Of a stretch of DNA of 64,000 nt, positions 11,601 through 23,390 are shown piece by piece. The number at the start of each line of letters is the position of its first letter. Position 1 is the first letter of the stretch. Source of the DNA: Hanleya hanleyi (lineage: Eukaryota; Mollusca; Polyplacophora; Lepidopleurida; Hanleyidae); assembly GCA_036873755.1 (NCBI GenBank), contig JAVTVY010019452.1, positions 1 to 64,000 on the forward strand, given 5' to 3'. Position numbers and translations under genes: made by a program. Under the pieces are notes generated by a model that was not told the DNA's origin, made no database searches, and saw nothing but the letters and a program-made list of their open reading frames with translations.

Positions 11601-12845
11601 CAAATATTCAGGCTAAAGCTGTGGTACCATATTACATATAGAAGAGGAACAAAACGGAACTGTGTTGAATCTTCACCATTCCTGAACACCCTTACAAAAA
11701 AATCAACCACAATGGCCGGCATACTACTGGTGATAGAAAAGTGACACCATCGTATGCAAACAAAGTCTCATTACTGTGATAGAATGATGAACAATGTGCA
11801 TATACCTGTAGCCCTCTCATCTGTTGAAGCAGATGGCCCAACATAACACTCTGCAGCTACATGTAGATGAGAAGACAAGGGTGTTGTTTACTATGAATTA
11901 ACTGTGATGTTGAATACAAGAAAACAATGCAACACTCGATATATCACAAATCATCGATACATGACGAATAATTGACTTCAGATACAAAAGTCAATGTGTG
12001 AAGTCTGACCACCTTTACATGTACTCTGTACAGGAAGGTGGATATAAATTTTTATTTACCATATTATGACTCGGTATGTCCCAGATCATTAATACATTGT
12101 GTAATATAATTTGACTCGGGTACATAAGTCACTGTGTGAATTCTGACCACTTATACTTTGTAGGAAGGTCTTACACACTTCAACTGTGTATTTAGGTCCC
12201 ATAACTAAACTTTGATAAAATGCAATTAGCTAGCTCACTCAAATGTTCCTGATGATATTGCAATACATACTCTGAATACTCCGTGTATTAAAGAAGGTTG
12301 GACACACATAAACTATGTATGTAGGTCCTATAACTAAACTGTGATAATGTGCAATTAACTGGCTCTCTCAAATATCCCTGATCAGTGATAGGTTGGACAC
12401 ACATAAACTATGTATGTATGTCCCATTACCAAACTGTGATAAAATGCAATTAAATAATTCTCTCAATTATCCCAGATCAGTGATGTTAAATACATGTACT
12501 CGGAATACATAGGTCGCTGTGTGAAGTCCGATCACCTATACTCTGTGTAGGAAGGTTGGGCACACATAAACTATGTATATAGGTCCCAACTAATATGTGA
12601 TAAAATGCAATTAGCTAGCTCACTCAAATCATTGATATTACATGTACTCAGAATACATAGGTCGCTGTGTGAAGCTGGTTCAACGTTTACCTTTCAGTTC
12701 AACGTTACACCTTTTCGTGGTTGAACGTTTAACTTCATTTCAGTTCAACGTTGAAATTTGCTTGGTGCTACGTTGAACCAGTTTATGGTTGCAACCGAGT
12801 TACATCCACTTTATGGTTGAACGTTTACTCAGCGTTTTTACAGTG
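8688..12845. mobile_element. 4.16 kb terminal-inverted-repeat element with GTTGAACG word arrays
   Basis: The left end reads CACTGTAAAAACG (8688-8700) and the right end is its exact inverse (12833-12845). TA flanks both sides, inside a palindromic TTGTA...TACAA setting. Inside each end lie dense, irregular arrays of GTTCAACGTT, GTTGAACG and GTAAACG words: 8710-8985 and 9310-9425 on the left, 12675-12825 on the right. Between them I find no transposase; the longest open frame (159 codons at 9280-9759) has no motif I know. The middle includes poly-G runs, a GTAGGGG-rich stretch near 10500-10760 and a degenerate ~170-190 bp tandem repeat at 11970-12670. I infer a large non-autonomous DNA element of unassigned superfamily. 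Confidence 0.7.
11970..12675. repeat. Degenerate ~170-190 bp tandem repeat
   Basis: Four to five imperfect units share the words GTGTGAAGTCTGACCAC, GGTTGGACACACATAAACTA, TAGGTCCCATAACTAAACTG and AAAATGCAATTAGCTAGCTC, in that order. Some units are shortened. The array lies entirely inside the 8688-12845 element and ends exactly where its right GTTGAACG array begins, so it is probably an internal part of that element. Confidence 0.75.
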
Positions 12846-13235
12846 TACAAGAGAGAGCATATTAAGGGCACCGACCCCCGTCGCAATTTTTAGCATTATT
12901 TGTGAGCTAACCTGTAACAGTTATTCGTTTTAAACGTTCATGTTAGACAAATAATTCAGTTCATTGTTCTATATAAATTGCTGGAGTAAATTTGACCGTG
13001 TTAACGGTGAAATCTGTAACATGTTGATAGCAGTTTTGATATGTGGTGCAGTCGATGAGGGTTATAGTCCTTAAGAGTCAGTCATAATCTTTTGTCAGTA
13101 TTAGCAAAATTGCATGCATTACTGTTTCAAAGACATTTATTGAGAAGTTTGCTATAGGAATAACCAAGTAAATTCGGATAAAGTAAATGCGAAGACCACA
13201 GTACTGCCAGAGTGCATTTATTGAATAAATAAGAA

Positions 13236-13303
13236 GCTTTGTCGGAAATTCTGAACTGAAGCGAGTGTTTGTGTTTATTTCATGGGGCAATTCTACATTT
13301 TCC
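13236..13303 (+). repeat. 68-bp exon-like block, copy 2
   Basis: Second copy of the block at 8477-8544. It lacks the splice-donor-like continuation: after ATTTTCC it runs into TGATCCTGGGTGTAACATT. Thirty-five bases later a TTAA-flanked MITE begins. Confidence 0.6.
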
Positions 13304-13342
13304 TGATCCTGGGTGTAACATTATCTTTATGTATCTTGTTAA

Positions 13343-13837
13343 CCCTACCTGGCCTGGGGGGAGAGAGCACTTTCCGATGACCCCCCCCCTTTGATTTATT
13401 TTGGTCCTGTCTCCGGAACAACCAATAAGTGAGAGCTGATACTCCGTGACTCTGTAGATGATAAATTTGGGGTCATTTGAGCCTATTTCCATGACCCCCG
13501 AGCAGAGGATCATGGACAAATTCAAAATGGTGGCCATGAGGGGTACCCGAAAAGTGATATTTTCGTCAGATTTCTTCAAAATTTGTGCTTTTCGGTATGG
13601 AAATTTTATATTTATATCATATCAGATTATTATTTATTAATTTATCATGCAATTTCTGCGAATAAGTTGCCTAAATAAGAAAAAAAACTTTTTACATTTT
13701 CTGTTAGAGATTGACTTTAAAAAAGTGTGGTAAGTTTCAGCCCTCTAGCTTTGGGAGTAGCAAAAATATACAGGGGGGGGGGAGCAATTTCTTCCGCCCT
13801 GCTGCGGTACACCCCAATTCGCCCGGGCCAGATAGGG
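13343..13837. mobile_element. piggyBac-like MITE
   Basis: A 495-bp element begins CCCTACCTGGCC and ends GGCCAGATAGGG, an inverted pair with one mismatch. It is flanked on both sides by TTAA (13339-13342 and 13838-13841). TTAA target duplication and termini beginning CCC are the hallmarks of piggyBac. There is no coding sequence. The interior holds a run of C near 13380 and a run of G near 13770. Confidence 0.8.
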
Positions 13838-14149
13838 TTAAACGGGAAAATTGTAAATTTTCATTTTCCGCATTCATCACTATGTTTATTTGAACCAATT
13901 TGTCTAGTTGATGGGTTACTAATTTGCTGTTTGTGCACTGTTGCTCGATTTCTGAGAATATCACCCGTTTGTCAGATATAATTTTCAGCACCGCTGAACA
14001 TGTAATTGCATATATGACATTGGTAACTTGACAAGACATATTTGACATCGTTTGACAAGAAAGCTATTTTCAGAACCCTTATAAGTAAACTCCTTCCCTT
14101 CTTTTAAATAATCACAATTCCTGTATCAAATTCAAATGTATCACAAAGC

Positions 14150-14440
14150 CAAATTCGTCACGCAGTCTAGTCCAGGCAAATTACAGTACCGAGCCTTTAC
14201 TAAGTTGTGTGATAGTATAGTAGTGCCAGTGATTACCTACGGTGCAGTAATATGGGGCACATTCGCCTACTAGCAATGAAATACCGTCCAACATCGACCT
14301 GAAAGATTTTTTCTGGGGTTTCCCCTTAGCGCTGGCGTGAACGGATCTGTAGGTTGGGACCATAATAGATAGATAGAAGATTAACAAGCGCTGGATGAGC
14401 GCAAAGACCTCCGTCGAGGCAACAGGGTCCGTAGGGGAAT
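14150..14440 (+). pseudogene. LINE ORF2 fragment (post-RT segment)
   Basis: The plus strand reads YRAFTKLCDSIVVPVITYGA then VIWGTFAY, a stop, and, with changes of frame, a segment like TVQHRPERFFLGFPLALA and later RWMSAKTSVEATG. The pattern VxPVxxYGxxIWG ... VQxRxxRFFLG is a recognised part of LINE ORF2 after the reverse transcriptase domain. At least three breaks make it a relic. It differs from the two LINE tails in the duplicated units. The surrounding 14441-15300 shows no further gene. Confidence 0.7.
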
Positions 14441-15306
14441 ACATCACTGAATAACATAGGACCGGATGCCAAGCTCAATTTTGCATTTGTTGGACGTTAA
14501 CTTTACCAATGGTAATTAACCTGAGATTGAGGGTTCCCCACTAGCATGTCCAGCTAGGGATGTGGAAGTCACATTCCCCGCAAATAAGTTTTGTTTGATT
14601 TCACGTGCTTGAAATATTGGGGTATGGAATAGAATAGTGCGACGAATTTTTTTCGATACGTTGACTTTGTCAAATACGTTAGGTATGCATAAATTTTGCT
14701 CGTATGTAAAGTGGTATGTCCGTTTCGGCCGAATTAACATTAGTGATGTTACCGCGGTGCCAGTTTTCGTTTTGTCTGGTTATGATCGATTACAGCGTCT
14801 GTAATAATTTTAACTCTTAAATGAATATGTACTGTGAAAGCGGAGGTCGCACTTTACCTGGAAATGTCGGTGAGGAAGTGTGGTTTTCCTTTATTTCTTT
14901 CTTAGACTTGTCACACTGTTTCGTCCACGGACACTTCGTTGGAACTAGCTCTGTGCGCTCGATTAGTATTTGGGATTCAAATTACGCATTTGTGCGTTCC
15001 TATATTTATATCAATAAATGTTGGGGATTATGTAACTTATGTTTTCATACTAATTATTTTTCTAAAATTAGAGATTATTCATATTTTGAGGTCTTGTTCT
15101 TTACTGAAATATGGCCTTGTAAAGCTGTCAAACGCCAGTGTTTGAATTCTGATTGGCTCTGCCAATGAAATCACGGTACGTAAGCCATGTGATCTCTACA
15201 TCATCTGGCGGCCTATATGAAGTTCATGTAAGGTAAGATCTGCGCATTCTACCCCTTGTTCTTGACGAGGTATGATCAACTTGCCACGGCAAGAGATTAC
15301 CGACAT

Positions 15307-15308
<2 letters not shown>

Positions 15309-15340
<32 letters not shown>
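15309..15340. repeat. (AT)n microsatellite
   Basis: About 16 uninterrupted AT dinucleotides. It stands just before the palindromic minisatellite, whose units also contain ATATAT. Confidence 0.95.
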
Positions 15341-15346
<6 letters not shown>

Positions 15347-15379
15347 CTACATCCTATAACGAAAATAGCTGACATGTGG

Positions 15380-16690
15380 TATCCTTCAGGATGGTGTTTT
15401 ACCAAAGTGAATATCCTTCAAGTTGAAGTATCCTACAGTGGGGAATGGAAGGATCCCATAGATGTCAGGATATATATATCCTTCAGGATACTATAGATGT
15501 CAGGACATATCCTTCAGGGTACCATAGATGTAAAGTCATATATCCTTCAGGATACCATAGATGTCAGGATATATATCCTTCAGGATACCATAGATGTCAG
15601 GATATATATACATCCTTCAAGATACTATAGATGTCAGGACATATCCTTCAGGGTACCATAGATGTAAAGTCATATATCCTTCAGGATACCATAGATGTCA
15701 AGTCATATATCCTTCAGGATACCATAGATGTCAGGATATATATCCTTCAGGATACTATAGATGTCAGGTTATATATCCTTAAGGATATCGAATATGTCGG
15801 GTCCAATATCCTTCAGGATACCATAGATGTCAAGTCATATATCCTTCAGGATACCATAGATGTCAGGATATATATCCTTCAGGATACTATAGATGTCAGG
15901 TTATATATCCTTAAGGATATCGAAAATGTCGGGTCCAATAACCTTCAGGATACTATAGATGGATACTATAGATGTCAGGTTATATATCCTTATATCGAAA
16001 ATGTCGGGTCCAATAACCTTCAGGATACATAGATGTCAGGCCATATATCCTTCAGGACACTGTAGATGTCAGGATATATATCCTTCAGGATACTATAGAT
16101 GTCAGGTCATATATCCTTCAGGATACGATATATGTCAGGACATATCCTTCAGGATACCATAGATGTCAAGTCATATATCCTTCAGGGTACCATAGATGTC
16201 AGGTCATATATCCTTCAGGATAGATAGGATATATATCCTTCAGGATACCGGATATATATCCTATCAGGATACTATAGATGTTGGGTCGTTTATCCTTAAG
16301 GATACAAAAGAAGTCTGGTCATATATCCTTCAGGATACCAAAGATGTCGGGTCATATATCATTAAGGATACCATATATCCTTAAGGATACCATATATCCT
16401 TAAGGATAGTCAGGACACCATATATCATTAAGGATACCCAAGAAGTCAGGGATACTTAGGGATACTAGATACGTAGGAATGTCACATATCCTTAAAGATA
16501 CTTAAGTGGTACTATTCTGCAGGATACTTGTCTATTTCATATAAATCAAATTAGAAGCTGTTATATTGATAAATATCCTTAAGGATACTTCATTTTAACT
16601 ATTACGAAACCAACAGAATAATAAAATCCGCATTAGTTTACTTTGGTATAGTTATATTCCAATTTGAATAGTTAATATCCTTTAAAGGAT
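15380..16690. repeat. Palindromic 31-33 bp minisatellite
   Basis: The core array (about 15465-16440) repeats a unit close to ATATATCCTTCAGGATACCA then TAGATGTCAGG, in lengths of 31 or 33 bp. Every unit carries an inverted motif: TATCCT-NN-AGGATA. Where NN is TA, the 14 bases TATCCTTAAGGATA form a perfect palindrome. Scattered single motifs continue outside the regular array, for example near 15385, 16570 and 16675-16690. Because 33 is a multiple of 3, the array reads open on the plus strand with an 11-residue period (SYILQDTIDVR). I take this as a by-product of the repeat, not as a gene. The array ends about 250 bp before unit B of the duplication. Confidence 0.9.
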
Positions 16691-19559
16691 ATTCGAACCA
16701 AGATATGCCTGTTTCCGGAGATGAAACTGCAGTACAGGTACCTTAAGTACTGCAGGTGGACCAGGTTTTGTCTTGTAAATCTACTATCGATGTTGTGTAA
16801 TACTGAGAGATGTATCCTACGATTGAGTAGCCCGACCATAGGGAGATGCCAGGATTGCTTAGACGGCACTGCAGGATAGAGTAAGAGTTACCTATCAGGA
16901 GCTGCAGGTGGATCGTGGACTAGGTAGTGCTATCCTTAGACGGCGGGAGCGGTTACATGTCTTTAGGGTATGATAAACCAGTTGTTCGGTACTGCAGGTT
17001 GGTCACTTTAGTGATTCAGGAGGACTGGCTTAAGTGGCACTGGAAATACCTTTGATATTCTACCTCGATAGAGGAAATCATGGTTCGAATGTCGTTGAAG
17101 GAATGTTAGTATTTCAAAACCTGTAGTTATTCTTTTTCTTTTGGTATAATAATTAATACAGCCTTTTTGATACAAGCAGTGTATGATTTATTTAGGAGAG
17201 GGCTAAATTCTATCATAGATGAGTTCAGCCACTGTACGAAATATCTACTTTATCGGGTGCTCGTGCACCATATTAAATCGGTTTACGCTTCGGTGAATTA
17301 ACCCTGCAATTAGTACAAAGATGAATCTTGTAAAATACATGTATATATAAAGCACTTTGGAAATAAGAATATAATTACTATTCTTTGAAACTGAAAATTT
17401 GGTGTTGACTCCATCTTTCTACTAAATGCAACCTTTGAAATTAAGACTCTCTGTAATGCTAGGCTGATGTATCCTCTGGCTGGGTTAGAAGTGAATGACC
17501 CACCTTACCAACTCGACTTACCATGAGTATTTGATGAATGGAGGCGAACCCATATAACGAGCGCCTTCTAAATGAGATAGACGTTACCGTGGTGATACTA
17601 TGAGAGAGAAGAGCCAGAAGTCTATGAGACGATCTGTGACCTACAGCATATGGGTGGGCTAGTGATTTCGGTCTATGGAAAGGCTCTTGTCATGTCTATG
17701 GTATTCCTACGAGGGTCGTGACACCTTACGTCACTGGTGGCAGCACCCTAACTTGTACAATACACACTCTATCAGTCGACCAATCAGAAAATTTGTTACA
17801 GTATATTGATGGAAAACCTGGAATACTGCTTGAGACTTTAGGCCCCTTCCCACCCACACCTCCCCCTGAGAGGACGCCCACACCCAAATCAACACGTTAG
17901 CGGCAGAAATCATTCAAATGAGACCATGTGTGCCTAGTTTTAACAACTTGCTTGTGATTTTGTGCTATAGGGCCTACACATCAGCACTTCATATTTTGTA
18001 TGTGTACAGTATAGCATCCTCATTGACAGAATCCTCTACAAAACACATCTGATTTTACCGACACTCCGTTCTGATCTGTCTCAGCATCATGTGATGATGA
18101 TTCAATGAGCTCGGAATAATTTTGTATACTGGTGTTACAGGTCACCTTCACCCTAATGTATCAATTACCATGGACTTGTACATGTGTCACATTCATATTG
18201 AATGGTGATGGCTAATGAGAATATTGCCCATATGGAACAAATGGCTGGATTAAAATGTTCATGTTATTCATAAACAACATACAATTAATAATACTATCAA
18301 ATAATTATGTATATTCCTTGTCGACATCAATATAATACAGACAATATTATGACTGAATCATGGTAACAGATATTCAAGGGTAAATATGTCTACACTAAAC
18401 TGAAGAAGACCCATGATGCGTATTATATTATGTTGTAAAACTTCACTTGCTAATCTTGATTATGTTGCTTATTGTGAAAATAAATGAAGTTATGAAAATA
18501 AATTTAGTATGAGCGCCCATTACCCTCAAATTAGAAATATCTTCAGCAGCTAAAGTTAAGTCAATCATAACAATATATAACACCATGGTATTGTTGTAAT
18601 ATCACCCAGGTATTGATCTTTGGTTAAGAATGTAATGAGATACATATACCTGTTCTTTGTGTTATTCTGTATGCAGTTCATTCTTATGTATTTTATACAT
18701 GTACGTACACCAGAAGTGGAATTGAAATTTGAATAAAATAATCAAAATATGTTCGGTTTTTACCTCTACTCAGGAAATGATTTCTAGAAGCTTTGTTTCT
18801 AGAAGCTAAATCATTTTAGACACATTCAAGTTGCATCTGATATCAGAAGTGCTGAATCCATGACCTGCAAGTTGGACTCAATTGTATACATATTTAATAT
18901 CAAAACTCACTTCATTGAAAATGTTTATGGCCTTCATTATATTTCATTCTTTTGTCATACACAACAAGATGAAATCCATGATACCAGTTCGCACATTTCA
19001 TACGTGTACTTAATAGAACTGGAACCTGACCATGTTACAAGAATTTGCAAAAGTATGAAATGAGAACTGAGTACTATGAGAACTTAATCCAATCTATGAG
19101 CGATCAATAATATGAATTCTGAAGAACGGTGATGGATCTTGACCACTGGTTGGCTTGGAGTTCATGTTAGTGGCATGAGCATGATAATAATCCAGTATAT
19201 CATAATCTAGAACAGGATTGTTTATATCAGTAACTTCTCTATGGAGCAATATTTTGACAAACGAAAATTAGATCACAAAAGAGAATATGTATACTGTGTT
19301 TGAGGAATATTTTCTGCCTCCTCAATGGAAGGCGAAATTTGAATGAATGGTCTGTGTTGTCAGTGTGTCTGATGTCCCCCGTGCAAAGACAAGAAAATTT
19401 TCCATGTAATTTATTATTTATTGATATATTTATTGATTTTCTTTTTGTCCAATTGTCTTCTGTTCAAGTCATTTGGCATCGGTAAAACCTGAAATGTATA
19501 TCATGATCTTATTTCATCTAGTGATAGTGTCTGTTTGGTTCCAGATGACGGGGCTGAAC

Positions 19560-20890
19560 AAGGCATGTGAAATGTGATCGTATGGCAAATAAATGCCCAG
19601 TGGTATGTCCAAGGCTTAAAACTAAAAAAAAAAAATGGGAAAGGTTCCATCCATGCTATCAGTCAAAAATCTCAATAATGTAGGCCTACATGTGGAATGT
19701 AGACACTCCTTTGTTTCAGCTACAATTCAGAATAAGTTTTCAGATATTATCAGGTTTTAACAAGCAAATTATTCTTCATCAACAAGTGTCACAGCGCATA
19801 ATGTGGATGTCACTAAACTGTTAGGATAAATGAAAAGAAAAGTATATGTATATTATTTATCAGCTTTATTAAATAAGTTTACAGACTCACACAGGTAGAT
19901 CAATTTGGTGCTTCTGCAAAATCAAACCATTATTCAACTGCCAAATGCCAAGGTAAATATCCCCCCCCTGGAAATATACTTTATCAGCAAAATTTAGAAT
20001 AGCTGTTTTTAAACAAACAGGCTGGTTGATATCATCAACTGAAAGAAAAAAGTATCAGAAAAATCGGGGCATCGTCGATTGTGCTGTTGTCTTCAAGTCA
20101 ATCACTCAGTCAGTTTGATATGCAACAACAACAACTTGGGCTATTTGGTTGGCTTCGACATAAGTCATCAGCCGACAAATACTTTACGATATATAGAAAT
20201 GACGGGTGGTGTACTATGAATCATTGAATTGTAATGACATCAAATGGCGACAATAAACTAACGAGGCATGTGAAATGTGATCGTATGGCAAATAAATACC
20301 CAGCGGTATGTCCAGGGCTTAAGACTAAAAAAAAAAAAAAAAAAAAAAAAATTGGGAAAGGTTCCATCCATGCTATCAGTCAAAAATCTCAATAATGTAG
20401 GCCTACATGTGGAATGTAGACACTCCTTTGTTTCAGCTACAATTCAGAATAAGTTTTCAGAATATTATCAGGTTTTAACAAGCAAATTATTCATCATCAA
20501 CATGTGTCACAGCACACAATGTGGATGTCACTAAACTGTTAGGATAAATGAAAAGAAAAGTATATGTATATTATTTATCAGCTTTATTAAACAAGTTTAC
20601 AGACTCACGCAGGTAGATCAATTTAGTGCTTCTGCAAAATCAAACCATTATTCAACTGCCAAATGCCAAGATAAATAGCCCCCCCCCCCAGAAATATAAT
20701 TTATCAGCAAAATTTAGAATAACTGTTTTTAAACAACCAGGCTGGTTGATGTCATCAACTGAAAGAAAAAAAGTATCAGAAAAATCAGGGCATCGTCGGT
20801 TGTGCGGTTCTCTTCCAGTCAGTCACTCAGTCAGCGGGTGGTGTACTATGAATCATTGAGTTGTAATGACATCAAATGGCGACAATAAAC
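19560..20890. repeat. ~0.7 kb tandem duplication, unit B copy
   Basis: Same tandem pair as at 2638-3970. Here the A-tract of the first repeat has grown to about 12 A (near 19625), and that of the second is again over 20 A (near 20328-20350). The C-tract AGATAAATAGCCCCCCC also varies among the four copies, so homopolymer length is the main variable. Confidence 0.9.
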
Positions 20891-21193
20891 TTACCAGAAA
20901 AACGGCAAAAAATCGTATTGTCCATCTCTACAAGCTGGAGGGCCGCCATGTTAAATCTCCCGGTGGATGGGAGGTGGAACCCGACTACAGAAGCAAGGCC
21001 CATTGCAATGCATTGCAATGGGGAACCCCATTATTTCAATTGTGTCCAACAAAAGTGAGTCAAAATTTCATCGGGAACCATGACAATCCGTATTGGAAAT
21101 CCTATGAGTCGTGGGTTCCACATATGACAATTATTTGGCGGAAGATTCCACGTTGCGCTCCTAGACCTCCGTCTGATCGACGGAGGTAAAAAG

Positions 21194-21790
21194 CAGGCAC
21201 CACTCGCTATCACTAGGCCACAAGATAAAATTGCGCACAGAAGTTCGGAATTAGACATTCTTTGATATAGAAGTACATGAAACTCGTCCTCTATACTATT
21301 ATCACACAGAACACACATTCGATCTTCGACGAAAAAATTTTCATATCGACCCGTTTCAATACGTACATGTATAGGGGCAACCCAACATCGGAATTTAGTG
21401 AGGGCACTTCGGTGACTTTTCGATAAAATATTTTGGACATCATATTTTGGACATCATCAACCACCGAATCAACCTGTATGCATGTAAGATGCTGAACAGT
21501 GATCCTGGGATCAGTGGGTGAGACGTACTGGCATGAATCACTCAAGGATCAATTGGAAAATTTTCAAATGGGCCAATAATAAGGAAAGAATCAGAAAACG
21601 CTGGAAAACTTGGACTACATTCTGTTTTAAATATTTCATACAGTCGGAGTTTGACATGCTCTCTATTTACTTCATGTAACCACCTATTTTTATATATATT
21701 ATACAACTTATCCTCAATCCCTTTCGTAACAAATCTTTCACCATAAACGACACTGATATTTCCTGTATGAGAGCAATCTAATTCAACCAG
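21194..21790 (-). pseudogene. LINE ORF2 C-terminus, unit B copy
   Basis: Counterpart of 4270-4870. The best-preserved part reads HRSALTKFRCWVAPIHV, then IETGRYENFF, then RMCVLCDNSIEDEFHVLLY; here the CVLCD start is open in one 95-codon frame (21031-21318), whose tail is not LINE-like. The same breaks as in unit A show that it was dead before the duplication. Confidence 0.75.
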
Positions 21791-22593
21791 TTAATTGCGG
21801 AGCCTAAAACACAAGGTTTTACAACTCTTACCTGCTGAATTATAAACCCATTAACAAATCTTTTACCTATTCTATCTTCAGTTATAAACGTGAGCCATTT
21901 TCAAGTGACTAATAACGGTTTTCTACTGCCTAATAGAAAGTGGCATCCAACCCATATCTCCGTTGATACCTGTATTTGGTGCATACTTCCCAACGCTCAG
22001 AAAAAAACCCGTTCAGTCCTATGTTGTATAGCGTTTATGCACCATACGTCCGATGTACCCCAAATCGGGGCCCCGTAAGTTATAACAGGCACAACCACCG
22101 AATCAACCTGTATGCATGTAAGATGCTGAACAGTGATCCTGGGGTCAGTGGGTTAGACGTACTGGCATGAATCACTCAAGGATCAATTGGAAAATATTCA
22201 AATGGGCCAATGATAAGGCGAGGCGCTGGAAAACTTGGAATTTTAAGATATTAAGTATATGTTTTAAAAAATAATAGTTAGTGTCAAAGGTGCCATATCT
22301 TCCCGACTTGTATCTAAAAAAAAATCTCAAAACAGTGTTCTCCATTAAAGTAGTTTATTTATCTATCAGTTAGAATAGTTTATAGTTTATTTGCGTAAAA
22401 GTTGTGCCCAGCAGGGATAAAACGCAATCATACATACATATAAAACATACACAACTACAAACATCAGACAACAAATAAAACATGCAAATATATAAAAGGG
22501 TTTCCATTTACCCGACATTAAAATAGCCATATTTTAAAATAACCATAGGCATGCTACTCTTGAGGTGTATATATTTATAGGTGATCATTCATT

Positions 22594-22974
22594 CTATAGA
22601 ACATAAGCAAGTACACTAACCCAAAAGGCTGAAACAGTCGTAGACAAATTTTGCCTTTGCTTGAGCCATGATAAAATTTGACCCATCAGCAAGTTGCTTG
22701 AAAAAGTTGTTAGGGTCTGCAGGTATGGGGGGTAAGCAAAGTGCATTAAACAGGGACTCTGCTTTTCAAATACAGAGCAGTACAATAGAAAATGTTTTTC
22801 ATCCCCAAAAGTGTCGCATATCGTGCATAAACGATCACATCTGGGTGTGTTGGTGTAACACCCCTTTTCGATTGGTAATTTATGAGCGCTAATTCTGAGT
22901 TTGATTAACGCAGAACGATGTTTGTTGTTTTTTATTGCCATTATGTTAGTCGCAAGGCGAGGAGCATGTTGCAA
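22594..22974 (-). pseudogene. LINE ORF2 C-terminus, 126-codon open remnant
   Basis: The minus strand is open for 126 codons. Residues 16-42 contain NNKHRSALIKLRISAHKLPI then EKGCYTNTPR, followed by RLCTICDTFGDEKHFLLYCS, a zinc-knuckle-like C-x2-C...H-x4-C. A leucine-rich tail ends at the stop. This is the standard C-terminal signature of a LINE ORF2 after the reverse transcriptase and thumb. With no upstream RT it is a 5'-truncated insertion. The unit A copy (5655-6055) is frameshifted, so this copy is the better preserved one. Confidence 0.8.
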
Positions 22975-23390
22975 TTCACTGTATGTATTAGATGATTAGA
23001 TGACACAATTGAGATTAGATTAGATTAGATGACAGGGGATTAAGGGGACTCAACTGGACATTCCCGACTTTGCCCGCCATCCTCGAATTTTCAGCGCCGA
23101 AAAGATCGCCCCGATCTCGTCTGGTCATTAATGAGGACACTAAAACGTAATTTTATGCAACAAACTTACCCATTCTTGAATAATATATCGGCGATAAATC
23201 TGGGCTGGTCTTTCTCCCAGACTGGTCAAACCATTCTGGACTTTACCCATTGCCGGTATAAAGGGTATTGTCGCTTGTTTATAACAATCACGTTAATAGA
23301 ACGGATATGGGCAGGATGCACCAAATCATAATAAAATATTAATTTGGAAAAAGGTGTCACCACCCCTAAATTTGCCGTAAGCTTGACATC

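Noticed and set aside
15445..16384. Open frames of 60-133 codons with SYILQDTIDVR repeats, resembling a repetitive protein gene
   Set aside because: The 33-bp minisatellite unit is a multiple of three, so frames stay open automatically. Units of 31 bp break the frame, and there is no start context or flanking coding sequence.
15465..16440. Regular ~32 bp repeats that look superficially like a CRISPR array
   Set aside because: Repeats are adjacent with no unique spacers, and the genome is eukaryotic.
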